DNA from: Epidermidibacterium keratini
GTDB taxonomy: Bacteria > Actinomycetota > Actinomycetes > Mycobacteriales > Antricoccaceae
Assembly: GCF_009834025.1 (NCBI RefSeq)
Contig: NZ_CP047156.1
Location: 496,001-560,000, forward strand
DNA: 64,000 nt
Reading direction: 5' to 3'
Below are positions 8,376 through 17,499 of the stretch, one piece after another. The notes beneath the pieces are model-generated. The model was not told where the DNA came from. It ran no database searches and was given only the letters and a program-made list of their open reading frames with translations. Made by a program: the position numbers and the translations under genes. Position 1 is the first letter of the stretch. Every line of letters begins with the position of its first letter.

Positions 8376-9920
8376 TCAACTGGCGATGTAGGGCATCCAC
8401 GACGACGCGCCCAGCGGCGCGCTTGCCGGAGTGAGGGGTACGTCGGAGCGCAACGCGGTCAGGCGGTGGCGGATCTCCTCCCCCGCCGTGCCGGCGCCCG
8501 CGGCGACGTGGTCGGCCGGGAAACCGCGGCGGGCGATCTCGGCGAGCGCGGTCAGCGCGTGCAGGCGGCTGACGATGATCCCGAGGTCGACGATGCGCCG
8601 CTGCGCTGGCCGTTCGGAGATCGTGACATCGAGCTCGGCGCCGAGCCCAGCGAGATCAACCGCCTCCGGGTAGTCCGCACGCAGCTCGTCGCCAAGGCGG
8701 TCGGTCTTGCGCTTGCGCATCTGCTCCAACGTGCGCGAGCCGATCTGCGCGTAGAGGACGTCGTTGGAGCCCTCGAAGATCTGGAACGGTCGGGCATCGA
8801 CGACGCTGCGCCCGGCGATGTGATCGGTGGCGTAGCCGCGCGCGCCGACCAGCTGCAGCAGCGACTGCGCCGAGTCGTGCATGTAGTCCGAGCACACCGT
8901 CTTGGCGGCGTTCGAGGCGACGGCCTCACGCGAGAGGTCGACGTCGGCCCCGGCATGCTCGATGGCATACAGGCTCAGCGCGCTCACCAACGCAAGGCGT
9001 CCCTGCATCCGCGCGACCCGCGCCTGCACCTGGTCGTAGTCGATGAGCGACGAGCCCGATACCGCACGCTCACGGGTGTGCCGGACCGCCTCGTCGGCAA
9101 GACGGCGCAGGAACCCGATCGCCATGCCGGGGAACTGCATGCGGCTGTGGTGCAGTACGTCGAGCATCATCCGCAGCCCGCCGCGTCCGCCGTTGAGCCG
9201 GTGGTCCAGCGGCACCTCGACGTCGATGTGGTTGCGCCCGTAGGGAATGCCGTAGAGGCCGAGGTTCGGATAGCGAGAGACGACCTCGATGCGCTGCTCA
9301 GGGTGGTCCTGCTCGCAGATGAACAGGTCGACGCCCTGGCTGAGGGTGCCATCCTCGCCCTGCGGGCGCGCCATCACCAGCCAGTAGTCTGCCCAGCCGG
9401 TCAGCCCAGCCCAGTGCTTGGTGCCGTTGATCGCGTAGCCCTCACCATTGCGGGTCCACGACGTACGCATCGACAGGGCATCGGTGCCGTACTCCGGCTC
9501 GGTGATCATCAGCCCGCCCATGGCGTGACCCTCTGCCATGCGGGTGAGGATGCGCTCAGCGACCTGCGGATCGGCGTACTTGGCGACCGGCTGCACGAAC
9601 AGCGCACCGTTGATGCCCATCATCAGTCCCAGCGACATCGACTGGTAGGACATCACGTCGAGCATGCCCTGGATCGCCATCGGGTCGTCGCCGAAACCGC
9701 CGTACTGGTCGGGCACGAAGGCGCGCAGCGGGCGGGCCGCCATGATGTCGCGCAGCACGAACGGTGGCAGGCCGCGGTTGCTTTCCATGTAGTCGGCATC
9801 GACGCGTCCCCGGAACACTCGGCGCACGGTGTCATCAAGGGTGGCGAAGTACGCGTTCAGCTCGTTGACCCGGCGGTTTTCCGGAGCCCTGGCAACGGGG
9901 CGTTCGCTGGTGATCGTCAT
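8376..9920 (-). CDS. Acyl-CoA dehydrogenase (FadE family, long form)
   Basis: A 514-residue flavoprotein of the acyl-CoA dehydrogenase family, longer than the usual 380-400 residues because of an N-terminal extension and a C-terminal helical region. Seen are the substrate/FAD segment MITEPEYGTDALSMRTSW, the GTKHWAGLTGWADYW region, and FQIFEGSNDVLYAQIG near the C-terminal third, where the catalytic base and adenine contacts lie. It should introduce a double bond into an acyl-CoA in beta-oxidation or a similar route. ATG 9920 is chosen because GAGGAG sits five bases upstream; a GTG two codons earlier overlaps that site. It has its own upstream palindrome and lies 111 bases after the second dehydrogenase gene. 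Confidence 0.88.
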   Translation of the reverse strand: MTITSERPVARAPENRRVNELNAYFATLDDTVRRVFRGRVDADYMESNRGLPPFVLRDIMAARPLRAFVPDQYGGFGDDPMAIQGMLDVMSYQSMSLGLMMGINGALFVQPVAKYADPQVAERILTRMAEGHAMGGLMITEPEYGTDALSMRTSWTRNGEGYAINGTKHWAGLTGWADYWLVMARPQGEDGTLSQGVDLFICEQDHPEQRIEVVSRYPNLGLYGIPYGRNHIDVEVPLDHRLNGGRGGLRMMLDVLHHSRMQFPGMAIGFLRRLADEAVRHTRERAVSGSSLIDYDQVQARVARMQGRLALVSALSLYAIEHAGADVDLSREAVASNAAKTVCSDYMHDSAQSLLQLVGARGYATDHIAGRSVVDARPFQIFEGSNDVLYAQIGSRTLEQMRKRKTDRLGDELRADYPEAVDLAGLGAELDVTISERPAQRRIVDLGIIVSRLHALTALAEIARRGFPADHVAAGAGTAGEEIRHRLTALRSDVPLTPASAPLGASSWMPYIAS

Positions 9921-9944
9921 CGGCACTCCTCAGTGATAAATACA

Positions 9945-9970
9945 AACCTACGCTACCGTAGGCGTAGGTT
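9945..9970. promoter_or_regulatory. Palindromic operator upstream of fadE
   Basis: Perfect 9-bp inverted repeat AACCTACGC (9945-9953) and GCGTAGGTT (9962-9970) with an 8-base centre, 25 bases before the dehydrogenase start. Size and symmetry fit a TetR-family dimer site of the kind common ahead of acyl-CoA dehydrogenase genes. No regulator gene is adjacent, so the protein that binds it is unknown. Confidence 0.6.
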
Positions 9971-10031
9971 ATGAGGTAGTGAATCGGCTGTATTCATTCA
10001 CACCATCCGCACCCGAGATACTGGCTGGAAG

Positions 10032-11240
10032 TCAGGTAAAAGCGCTCTGGCCGGTGATGTCGCGACCGACGATCAGCGACTGGATTTCAGCCGTTCCCTC
10101 GTACGTGACCAGCGCTTCCATGTCGCACAGGTGGCGGATCACATGGAAGTCGAGGGTGATGCCGTTACCGCCGAGGATGTCGCGGGCCATGCGACACACA
10201 TCACGCGCCTTGACGCTGCAGAAATACTTCGCGAGCGCGGCCATCGTGTCCGACAGCTTGCCGTCGTCGATCAGCCGGCCGAGCCGGATGCAGTAGAGCT
10301 GCATCGCGGTCACCTCGCCGAGCATCTCGACCAGCTTGGCCTGCACCAGCTGCGACTTCGCGATCGGCTTGCCGAACTGGATGCGTCGCTGCGCGTAGGC
10401 GAGCGCGATCTCGTACGCCGCCACCGCATGTCCGGTCGAGGACCACGCGACCATGTTGCGGGTGCCCATCAGCACCTTGGCCACATCGGCGAAGGACGTG
10501 CAGCCGACCAGCCGCCGGTCATCCTCGACCCGCACGTCCTCGAGCACGATGTCGGCGTTCTGCACGATCCGAAGCGCGACCTTGCCCTCGATCTTGCTCG
10601 CGCTGAAGCCCGGGTCGTCCTTCTCTACGACGAAGGCCTTGACCTGCCCGTCGTCGACGTCGCGGGCGAAGACGATGATCAAGTCGCACCACGTCGCGTT
10701 GCCCGGCCAGCGCTTGCGACCGTTCAGCACCCAGCTGTCGCCGTCGCGGCGGGCCGTGGCCTCCAGCGCGACGGAGTCCGAGCCGTGCTCGGGCTCGGTG
10801 AGCGCAAACGCGCCGATCTGCTCTATCGCGGCCATCGCCGGCAGCCACCGCTCGCGCTGCTCCTCGGAGCCGAGCAGGTAGATCGACTGCATGGCCAGCC
10901 CGACGTGGACCCCGAGGAACGTGGCGAGGCTGCCGTCGACACGCGCCATCTCGTAGGAGATCAGCCCTTGGCCGACGGCCGACATCGGCGTCGTCCCGTA
11001 GCCGCGCATCGTGTCTCCGACGATGTCGAGCTCACGCATCCTCGCGATCAGCTCGAACGGGAACTCGCCGCGCTCCCAGTAGTCGTTGACGACCGGCAGC
11101 ACCTCGCCCTCCCCGAACTCGCGCACCTTCAGCAGCAGCGCGATCTCCTCCTCGCTGAGCTCGTCACGCATGCGCAGGTAGTCGATGTCATGCGAGAGCG
11201 CGATTCCGTCAGCGAGTGCAGCGGTAAGCGGATCGGTCAT
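10032..11240 (-). CDS. Acyl-CoA dehydrogenase (glutaryl-CoA dehydrogenase-like)
   Basis: A 402-residue acyl-CoA dehydrogenase of normal length. It shows FALTEPEHGSDSVALEATA (FAD/substrate contact), NGRKRWPGNATWCDLIIVFA, RRIQFGKPIAKSQLVQAKL and DILGGNGITLDFHV. The C-terminal VTYEGTAEIQSLIVGRDITG places the catalytic Glu as in glutaryl- and short-chain dehydrogenases. The substrate cannot be assigned. It starts three bases after the PHA synthase stop and so belongs to one operon with the ligase and PHA synthase. Confidence 0.9.
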   Translation of the reverse strand: MTDPLTAALADGIALSHDIDYLRMRDELSEEEIALLLKVREFGEGEVLPVVNDYWERGEFPFELIARMRELDIVGDTMRGYGTTPMSAVGQGLISYEMARVDGSLATFLGVHVGLAMQSIYLLGSEEQRERWLPAMAAIEQIGAFALTEPEHGSDSVALEATARRDGDSWVLNGRKRWPGNATWCDLIIVFARDVDDGQVKAFVVEKDDPGFSASKIEGKVALRIVQNADIVLEDVRVEDDRRLVGCTSFADVAKVLMGTRNMVAWSSTGHAVAAYEIALAYAQRRIQFGKPIAKSQLVQAKLVEMLGEVTAMQLYCIRLGRLIDDGKLSDTMAALAKYFCSVKARDVCRMARDILGGNGITLDFHVIRHLCDMEALVTYEGTAEIQSLIVGRDITGQSAFT

Positions 11241-11243
11241 CGC

Positions 11244-12935
11244 TTACTTGTCCAAGACGTAGGAGCCGGGAGCGGCCTCCAGCGGCGGGTACTCGATGCT
11301 CCCGAGCTCGGTCGGCGCGGGTACGTCGGCGCCGGACCGGTCGGCAAGCCACCGTGCGTAATCAGACCACCACGACCCGGACTCGGTCGCTGCACTCGCC
11401 CGCCAGTCGGCAACATCGAGGGTGGTGTCATCGGAGACCTGGAAGCTGGACTTCGGGTTGCCCGGCGGGTTGACGAGCGCAGCGATATGTCCGTTCGTCG
11501 ACAGCACGAACCGGACCTTGCCGCCGAGCAGCTGGGCGCTGGTGTAGCAGTTCGTCCAAGGACAGATGTGATCGGCCGAGCCGGCGACGACGTACGAGTC
11601 GACGGTGATCTTGGACAGGTCGATCGGCGTACCCAGCACCTCGATCGCGCCGGGCTGGCCGAACTTGTTGCCGAGTGCGGCGTCGACGAAGTCGCGGTGC
11701 AGCCGGGCCGCCATCCGAGTGGTGTCGGCGTTCCAGTAGAGGATGTCGAACTTCGGCGGGCGCTTGCCCTGCAGGTAGTTGTTGACCCAGTAGTTCCAGA
11801 TCAGATCGCTCGGGCGTAGCCAGGCGAAGACCTCGGCGAGGCTGCGGCCGTCGAGGTAGCCCTTGCGTCGCGACTTCGCGATGGCGGCGCGCGCCGTGCG
11901 CTCGTCGATCAGCGACCCGGCGACGCCGCCGTGCTCCTGGTCGATCATCGTCACGAGCAGGCTGAGGCTGGCGAGCCGGTCGGACTGCCCGAGTGCGGCG
12001 GCACGGGCGGCGGCGAGGCTCGCGATCAACCCGCCCGAGCACGCCGCGACCACGTGTGCGCTGTCGGCCTTCGTGATGGAGGTGACGATGTCGAACGCCT
12101 CGGTCATCGCGGTGGCGTAGGCATCAAAGCCCCACTTGGCATGCCTGGCATCGGGGTTGCGCCAGGACATCACGAACGTTTGCTGACCCTGCTGGACGAG
12201 ATACTCGACGAGGCTGCGGCCTGGAGCGAGGTCGAGGACATAGAACTTGTTGATCGTCGGCGGGATGATCAGCAGCGGCGCCTCGCTGACCGTCTCGGTC
12301 TGCGGGGTGTACTGGATCAGCTCGAACATCGGCCCGCGATAGACGACCGCGCCCGGCGTGACGGCAAGGTCGGTCCCGACTGAGAAGTCGTCGGGCTCGA
12401 CCATGGACGGGATGCGCGGCGGCGTTGCCATGTCCTTCACGAGGTTGCGCGGTCCTCGCACGGCGCTGCCTCCCCCGGTGTCGATAAACGACTTCCACGC
12501 GCCCGGGCTCAGCAGCGGATTGTTCGTCGGGGCCAGCGCTTCGATCAGGTTGGTGACCGCAAAGGACATCCGTTCGGCGTCGCGCCACTTCATGGGGACG
12601 TCGTGCACGATTCCTTCCGCGGTGGCGCCGGCAGCAAGATAGGCCTGCATGACCCTGCGCAGTACGCCGTTCTCGCTCCAGGCCGGGTCGGTGAACCGCC
12701 GGTCCGAGCGCGGCGGGCTGATCTCTGACGTTCCGGCGACCACTCGACCCAGCTCGCTGAGCAGGTCACCGACGCGCGTGGCTACCCGCTCCGGGCGCTG
12801 CGCCATCGCGCCGATGAAGCGGAGCCCGGCCGAGCCCGGCAGCATGCGGCGCAGTGGCCCGCGTGCTGCCTGGGTCAGCAGCTGGTCCAGTGGGGCGGCG
12901 ACGTTTTCGGATGCCTCGTGTGGTTGTGCGCTCAT
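11244..12935 (-). CDS. phaC: Polyhydroxyalkanoate synthase PhaC
   Basis: A 563-residue PHA/PHB synthase with the N-terminal domain (about 1-190) and the alpha/beta-hydrolase catalytic domain. The lipase-like box is HVVAACSGGLIASL, with the catalytic Cys near residue 299. Catalytic Asp and His fit VVAGSADHICPWTNCY and STNGHIAALVNPPGNPKS. Other family blocks are PPTINKFYVLDLAPGRSL and FVMSWRNPD. The enzyme polymerises hydroxyacyl-CoA into storage granules. Its start overlaps the end of the acyl-CoA ligase gene by four bases. No phaA or phaB is present, so monomers probably come from fatty acid or other acyl-CoA metabolism. Confidence 0.93.
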   Translation of the reverse strand: MSAQPHEASENVAAPLDQLLTQAARGPLRRMLPGSAGLRFIGAMAQRPERVATRVGDLLSELGRVVAGTSEISPPRSDRRFTDPAWSENGVLRRVMQAYLAAGATAEGIVHDVPMKWRDAERMSFAVTNLIEALAPTNNPLLSPGAWKSFIDTGGGSAVRGPRNLVKDMATPPRIPSMVEPDDFSVGTDLAVTPGAVVYRGPMFELIQYTPQTETVSEAPLLIIPPTINKFYVLDLAPGRSLVEYLVQQGQQTFVMSWRNPDARHAKWGFDAYATAMTEAFDIVTSITKADSAHVVAACSGGLIASLAAARAAALGQSDRLASLSLLVTMIDQEHGGVAGSLIDERTARAAIAKSRRKGYLDGRSLAEVFAWLRPSDLIWNYWVNNYLQGKRPPKFDILYWNADTTRMAARLHRDFVDAALGNKFGQPGAIEVLGTPIDLSKITVDSYVVAGSADHICPWTNCYTSAQLLGGKVRFVLSTNGHIAALVNPPGNPKSSFQVSDDTTLDVADWRASAATESGSWWSDYARWLADRSGADVPAPTELGSIEYPPLEAAPGSYVLDK

Positions 12936-14422
12936 TGCGCCTCCTGGGGACGCTCGATGTCGCGTTTCTGGATTTTGCCGGTGGGGCCTTTAGGCAGCTC
13001 GTCGACGAGCCACACGACCCGGGGGTACTTGTAGGCCGCGACCCGCTCCTTGACGTAGGCCCGCAGGTCGTCGACGGTGGCGCTCGCGCCGGGCTTGAGA
13101 GCGACCGCGGCCGCGACCTCCTCGCCGTGCGTTTCGTGCGGGATGCCGATGACGGCGGCCTCGAGTACGTCAGGGTTCTCGTAGAGGACCTCCTCGATCT
13201 CGCGCGGGTAGACGTTGTAGCCGCCGCGGATGATGAGGTCTTTCTTGCGGTCGACGATGAAGTAGAAGCCGTCGTCGTCCTGGCGGGCCATGTCGCCGCT
13301 GTAGAACCAGCCGTCGCGGATCGCCTCCTCCGTCGCGTCCGGACGGTTCCAGTAGCCGCGCATCACGTTGTCGCCGCGGATCGCGATCTCACCGATCTCC
13401 CCCGCCGCGACGTCGGCTCCTTCCTCCCCGACCAGCCGCATCTCGACCCCGTCGACGGGTACGCCGATCGACCCAGCCTTGGCGTTGTCGGCCCGGTTGA
13501 ACGAGGCCACCGGAGAGGTCTCCGACAGCCCGTAACCCTCCAGGATCGACGCGCCGAAGGCGTCGTTGAACCCGCTCAGGACCTCGACCGGAAGCGCCGC
13601 TCCGCCGGAGATACACAGCCGCAGCGACGATGTGTCGGCGACATCGGCCCCGGCGTGCAGTAGGGCGACGTACATCGTCGGCACGCCCTCGAAGATGGTG
13701 ACCGCGTCGCGCTCGATGACCTTCAGCGCGGCGGCGGGATCAAACCGCGGAAGCAAACTCAAGGTGGCGCCGGCGAGCACCGACGTGTTCATCGCGCAGG
13801 TCTGTCCGAAGGCGTGAAATAGCGGGAGGCAGCCCATGATGACGTCGTCCTGGGTCGCCGACAGCAGCCCGTTGACCGTCACGTCAGCGTTGGTGCGCAT
13901 GTTGGCGTGGGTCAGCTGCGCACCTTTCGGCGTACCCGTGGTGCCGGAGGTGTAGAGGATGACGGCGGTGTCGTCGTCCGCGCGATCCGCGACCTCGGGA
14001 TCGGCCGGCCAGCTTCCGATCTCGGCGAGCGAGTCGGCGCCCACGGACACCGCCTCCGAGCCGACGGCCTCGGCACCTGCCTTGGCCTCGTCGGCCGCGC
14101 TCTCCCACGCGAAGGCGAGCGTGGCGCCGGAGTCGCCGAGGTAGTGCTCGACCTCGCGCCCCTTGAGCAGCGGATTCATCGGCACCACAGCTGCGCCGGC
14201 CCGCACGATTCCGTAGTAGATCACCGGAAACGCCGGCACGTTAGGCATCATCAGCCCGACTCGATCGCCAGGTTGCACGCCGCGCTCGCGCAGCCAGCCG
14301 GCGACCCGAGAGCTGAGGTCGTCGAGCTCGGCATAGGTCAGGACGACGTCGTCCATGCGGATGGCCGCGCGGTCGGCGTACTGCCCGGCGGCCTCTGTCA
14401 GGTTGGTAGCGAGGTTGGTCAT
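12932..14422 (-). CDS. Fatty acyl-CoA ligase (AMP-forming, FadD-like)
   Basis: A 496-residue adenylate-forming enzyme that would activate a fatty or other carboxylic acid to its CoA thioester. Motifs in order: the P-loop-like AVILYTSGTTGTPKGAQLTH, EGYGLSETSPV, GWFYSGDMARQDDDGFYFIVDR, KDLIIRGGYNVYPREIEE and the C-terminal lysine in PTGKIQKRDIE. ATG 14422 (MTNLATNLTEAA) is chosen by alignment to the family. The frame stays open about 110 codons further upstream, but that stretch is Arg/Ala-rich low complexity without family similarity. It leads the operon ligase, phaC, acyl-CoA dehydrogenase. Confidence 0.9.
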   Translation of the reverse strand: MTNLATNLTEAAGQYADRAAIRMDDVVLTYAELDDLSSRVAGWLRERGVQPGDRVGLMMPNVPAFPVIYYGIVRAGAAVVPMNPLLKGREVEHYLGDSGATLAFAWESAADEAKAGAEAVGSEAVSVGADSLAEIGSWPADPEVADRADDDTAVILYTSGTTGTPKGAQLTHANMRTNADVTVNGLLSATQDDVIMGCLPLFHAFGQTCAMNTSVLAGATLSLLPRFDPAAALKVIERDAVTIFEGVPTMYVALLHAGADVADTSSLRLCISGGAALPVEVLSGFNDAFGASILEGYGLSETSPVASFNRADNAKAGSIGVPVDGVEMRLVGEEGADVAAGEIGEIAIRGDNVMRGYWNRPDATEEAIRDGWFYSGDMARQDDDGFYFIVDRKKDLIIRGGYNVYPREIEEVLYENPDVLEAAVIGIPHETHGEEVAAAVALKPGASATVDDLRAYVKERVAAYKYPRVVWLVDELPKGPTGKIQKRDIERPQEAQ

Positions 14423-14544
14423 GGCGTCGCGTCCCATCCGTGCAGGAGGAGCCCGCACTGGTGTTCTCGGTGAAGTCCCACGTGTCACACCTCGGTCGGC
14501 TCGCTCACGAGCCACGCCCACAGCCCCGCGGCGGCTTCGCGAAT

Positions 14545-14560
14545 GTGTGGTGCGCCACAC
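14545..14560. promoter_or_regulatory. Inverted repeat in the divergent ligase-phaZ promoter region
   Basis: GTGTGG and CCACAC (14545-14550 and 14555-14560) flank TGCG in the 220-base gap between the divergent acyl-CoA ligase and PHA depolymerase genes. The gap holds no gene. The repeat could be a shared operator, but it is short. Confidence 0.35.
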
Positions 14561-14642
14561 CCTACGCGTCTTGCGCTGCACGCGCAGGGGCACGGCAGAG
14601 GCGTTGGCTCGGGTCACGCCACGAGTGGCATAGCCTCGGCTC

Positions 14643-15572
14643 ATGCCCACGTCCCCAGATCTCCCCGTGCGCCGCCGCGCTTCTGCCGCACCTCGCGCTG
14701 GTGCGCCACGCGCAGGCGTGCCGCGCGCCGGCGCGCCTACCGAGTTCACCCGACTGATTCAGGTCCACGGGCGCGACATACGCGTGCGCGTGCGCCCCGG
14801 TGAGGGCACACCGCTGGTGCTGTTCAACGGGATCGGGGCGAGCATCGAGCTGCTGCAACCGTTCGTGGACGCGCTCGACGCGTCGATTCCGGTGATCTGG
14901 TTCGACATTCCGGGCATTGGCTCGTCAGAGCTGCCGCGTACGCCGTACATCTTCGCCACGATGGCGCGGCGGGCCGGTGAGCTGCTGGACACGCTCGGCG
15001 TTCAGAAGGTCGACGTACTCGGCATCTCATGGGGCGGCGGCCTGGCACAGCAGTTCGCCGTCCAGAACCCACGTCGGTGCCGGCGGCTGGTCCTCGTGGC
15101 GACCGCGACGGGCTTCCCGATGGTGCCGGCGCACCCGAAGGTGCTCGTGCGCATGCTCACGCCACGGCGCTACCGCGACCCGAAGTACGCCGCCGAGATC
15201 GCCCCCATGCTCTACGGCGGTCAGCTGCGCGACGACCCGCAGGTGGCATCGCGATTCCTCGCCGGACATTCGCGCGGAGCATCCGGGCGCGGCTACGCCC
15301 TTCAGCTGCTGGCCGGGCTTGGCTGGTCGAGCATCCCGCTACTGCCGCTGATCCGGCAGCCGACGCTGATCGTGGCCGGTGACGACGACCCGCTGATCCC
15401 CCTGGCCAACGCCAAGATCATGCATGCGCTGCTGCCGCACTCGCAGCTGCACGTCTATCACGACGGCCATCTCGCGTTGATCACTCGAGCGCACGAGCTC
15501 GCCCCGCGAATTGCCGCGTTCCTGCGTCCGAGCCGCACTCGACCCACGCGCGGCAGGGCTCACGGCTCCTGA
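14643..15572 (+). CDS. phaZ: Intracellular polyhydroxyalkanoate depolymerase PhaZ
   Basis: A 309-residue alpha/beta hydrolase closely resembling the medium-chain PHA depolymerases. The oxyanion segment PLVLFNGIGASIELLQPFV, the lipase box LGISWGGGLAQQF (Ser129), the acid in PTLIVAGDDDPLIPL and the His in YHDGHLALITRA are all present. It would release hydroxy acids from PHA granules. The first 35 residues are Ala/Pro/Arg-rich with an APRAG repeat and are probably disordered. It is divergent from the ligase-phaC operon, giving a synthesis and breakdown pair. Its end overlaps the convergent PRC-barrel gene by 13 bases. Confidence 0.88.
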   Translation: MPTSPDLPVRRRASAAPRAGAPRAGVPRAGAPTEFTRLIQVHGRDIRVRVRPGEGTPLVLFNGIGASIELLQPFVDALDASIPVIWFDIPGIGSSELPRTPYIFATMARRAGELLDTLGVQKVDVLGISWGGGLAQQFAVQNPRRCRRLVLVATATGFPMVPAHPKVLVRMLTPRRYRDPKYAAEIAPMLYGGQLRDDPQVASRFLAGHSRGASGRGYALQLLAGLGWSSIPLLPLIRQPTLIVAGDDDPLIPLANAKIMHALLPHSQLHVYHDGHLALITRAHELAPRIAAFLRPSRTRPTRGRAHGS

Positions 15573-16273
15573 GTCAGCGGGCGGAACTGCGAGCGCGCCG
15601 TCGTGGCGATGACCTTGGCGTCCCAGTCGATCTCGACGGACTCGTCGTAGGGCAGGTAGCGCGCGTGGCGATGCACCCACCGCACGAACCGCGCGACGGG
15701 GGCCGGTCCGTGCTCGGCGGTGCGGTCGTATCCCAGCAGTGACCCCGGCCGCCCGTCCGGGCCCACGATCAGCCCGCACAGCTCAGCATCAGCCAGGTCG
15801 CGTTCGTTGGCCCGACTAAACCGTGCATCAAGTACCCGATCGCGCCGGGCGCCAGGCGACTGGACGTTCATGTCGGTCAGGCGGGTCAGTCGACGCTGCG
15901 ATGGCTGCGGCTCATCAGGGACCGCCACTTCGTCGCGGCCGCAGTTGAGATGCACGGCGCTGTCCAGACATTCGACCTTGCTGACCTCTATGCGCCCAGG
16001 GATGAGCCGGTCAGCACGTGTCACGCCAAGCATCCGCCACGCCTCAAGCAGCGTGCGCTGACGATCGCCGCTGGCAAACCGCGGCAGCAATGCCGGCAGG
16101 CCAGCGAGAATCCCGGTCACCCTGACGCGCCCGTCCTCGATGGTGAGCTCCAGGTCGTTGACCTTGCCTGCAAGCAACCCATCGGAGTCGACGATCTGGC
16201 GATCCAGCAGGTGCAGGTTGGCGTCGATCACGTTGTGCGGCTCGGTGTGGTCTCGTCGGCCTGGCATGCTCAC
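15560..16273 (-). CDS. PRC-barrel-like protein encoded with an Nramp transporter
   Basis: A 237-residue soluble protein. Two segments (LLDRQIVDSDGLLAGKVNDLEL and AELCGLIVGPDGRPGSLLGYDR) have the pattern of PRC-barrel beta-strand modules. Proteins of this kind are found next to metal transporters. Its ATG overlaps the Nramp stop by four bases, so the two are translationally coupled. A regulatory or accessory role for the transporter is inferred from that pairing only. Confidence 0.65.
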   Translation of the reverse strand: MSMPGRRDHTEPHNVIDANLHLLDRQIVDSDGLLAGKVNDLELTIEDGRVRVTGILAGLPALLPRFASGDRQRTLLEAWRMLGVTRADRLIPGRIEVSKVECLDSAVHLNCGRDEVAVPDEPQPSQRRLTRLTDMNVQSPGARRDRVLDARFSRANERDLADAELCGLIVGPDGRPGSLLGYDRTAEHGPAPVARFVRWVHRHARYLPYDESVEIDWDAKVIATTARSQFRPLTQEP

Positions 16274-17499
16274 TCCCCCATGTTGGTGATGACCATGAGC
16301 GGGATCGCGGCCACGGAGATCACGACAATGAACACGAGGAACACCATCCCCAAGGTGTTTGATAGCCGACCGTTGACGTGATCGCCCATATATCCGCGAT
16401 CATTGGCCACCACGAGGATCGGGAAGTAGGTCAGTGGCAGGGCGATCGCCGAGAAGACGACCGAGATCTCGGTGACCATGATCGGATCGACCGTGGTGAG
16501 TAGGACGGCAACCGCTCCGAGGGTCGACAGTAAGACGACGAGATGGAAGGCCGTCGCCTCGGAGGGACGGACCCGCTTGCCCCACTGGAACCCGAAGTAC
16601 TGCGCGATGCTGTAGCCGACCGACAGACCGGTCTCACACGCGGCGCCGAACGTCGCGGCGACGAAGCCGACAATCGCGATCGCGATACCGATCTTGCCCA
16701 GCGCGACTCCGACGGGGAGGCCGACGGCGGCGAGGCTGTCGACCTGTCCGCCATCGGGCAGCCACACCATCGCCGCGACCCCCGCGATCGACAGGGAGAG
16801 CATGCCGCCGAGTGGGAAGCCGATGAGCACGTTTGCGCGCATTGTCGGCAGGTCCCCCACGCTCCACTTCTCCTCGACGCCACCGGAGGAGAAGAAGAAG
16901 ACGGCGTACGGCGTCATCGCGGCACCGAAGAGCGCGACGAAGTAGTACGAGTACGTCGTCCAGGTCTCGGTGTCCGGCTTGCGCGCGAGCGCGGCGTCGC
17001 CAAGCATCTGCGACCAGTCCGGCCCGAGCAGCCACAGCGCGACCGCAAAGACGATCAGCGCGAGCCCCATGAGCCCGACGACGTTCTCCATCGCCTGGAA
17101 CTTCGCGCGCCACAGCACTGCCCACAGCAACGCCCCAACGAACGGCACGAGCAGCAGATAGTTGACCGAGCTGACCAGCTCGAGGGCGAGCGCGACGCCG
17201 CCGATCTCGGCGACATACGTCAAGAGTGTGACCGCGACGCTCCCGACCAGGTTGAGCAGCCCCACGCGCGGCCCGAGCCGCTCACGCACCAGATCGAAGG
17301 TTGCTCGGCCACTGACTGCCGCGACTCGTCCGGCCATCTCGGCGTACACGCAGATGCCGATCACGCCGAGGACGACGGCACCGGCGAGCGACCACCCGAA
17401 TCGCGATCCGACGACGGCGTTGGTGACGAGGTCGCCGGCATCGACGAATCCGCCGATCGCCGTGAGGATCCCAAGCATGACTGCAAAGATGCGCTTCAC
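16270..17499 (-). CDS. Divergent Nramp family divalent metal transporter
   Basis: A 409-residue membrane protein with about 11 helices and the Nramp fold pattern. The TM1 metal motif, normally DPGN, reads DAGD (GGFVDAGDLVTNAVVG). The TM6 motif, normally MPHN, reads TPYA (GAAMTPYAVFFFSSGGVEEKW). Loss of the TM6 methionine and the changed TM1 residues suggest a substrate other than manganese or iron, perhaps magnesium or another hard cation. It is overlapped by four bases on both sides, by a lipoprotein gene upstream and a PRC-barrel gene downstream, and dps starts the operon. Confidence 0.82.
   Translation of the reverse strand: MKRIFAVMLGILTAIGGFVDAGDLVTNAVVGSRFGWSLAGAVVLGVIGICVYAEMAGRVAAVSGRATFDLVRERLGPRVGLLNLVGSVAVTLLTYVAEIGGVALALELVSSVNYLLLVPFVGALLWAVLWRAKFQAMENVVGLMGLALIVFAVALWLLGPDWSQMLGDAALARKPDTETWTTYSYYFVALFGAAMTPYAVFFFSSGGVEEKWSVGDLPTMRANVLIGFPLGGMLSLSIAGVAAMVWLPDGGQVDSLAAVGLPVGVALGKIGIAIAIVGFVAATFGAACETGLSVGYSIAQYFGFQWGKRVRPSEATAFHLVVLLSTLGAVAVLLTTVDPIMVTEISVVFSAIALPLTYFPILVVANDRGYMGDHVNGRLSNTLGMVFLVFIVVISVAAIPLMVITNMGE

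Noticed and set aside
8115-9974. A 619-codon open frame on the plus strand opposite the long acyl-CoA dehydrogenase
   Set aside because: Its product is dominated by Arg, His, Asp and Ala without any motif, while the minus strand encodes a clear dehydrogenase. It is a third-position GC shadow.
10131-11819. A 562-codon plus-strand frame opposite the second dehydrogenase and the PHA synthase end
   Set aside because: Low-complexity composition and no family signature; the opposite strand has intact catalytic motifs in two genes.
14423-14749. A 109-residue N-terminal extension of the acyl-CoA ligase
   Set aside because: The extension is an Arg/Ala/Gly low-complexity stretch running over the divergent phaZ start; the family begins at MTNLATNL.
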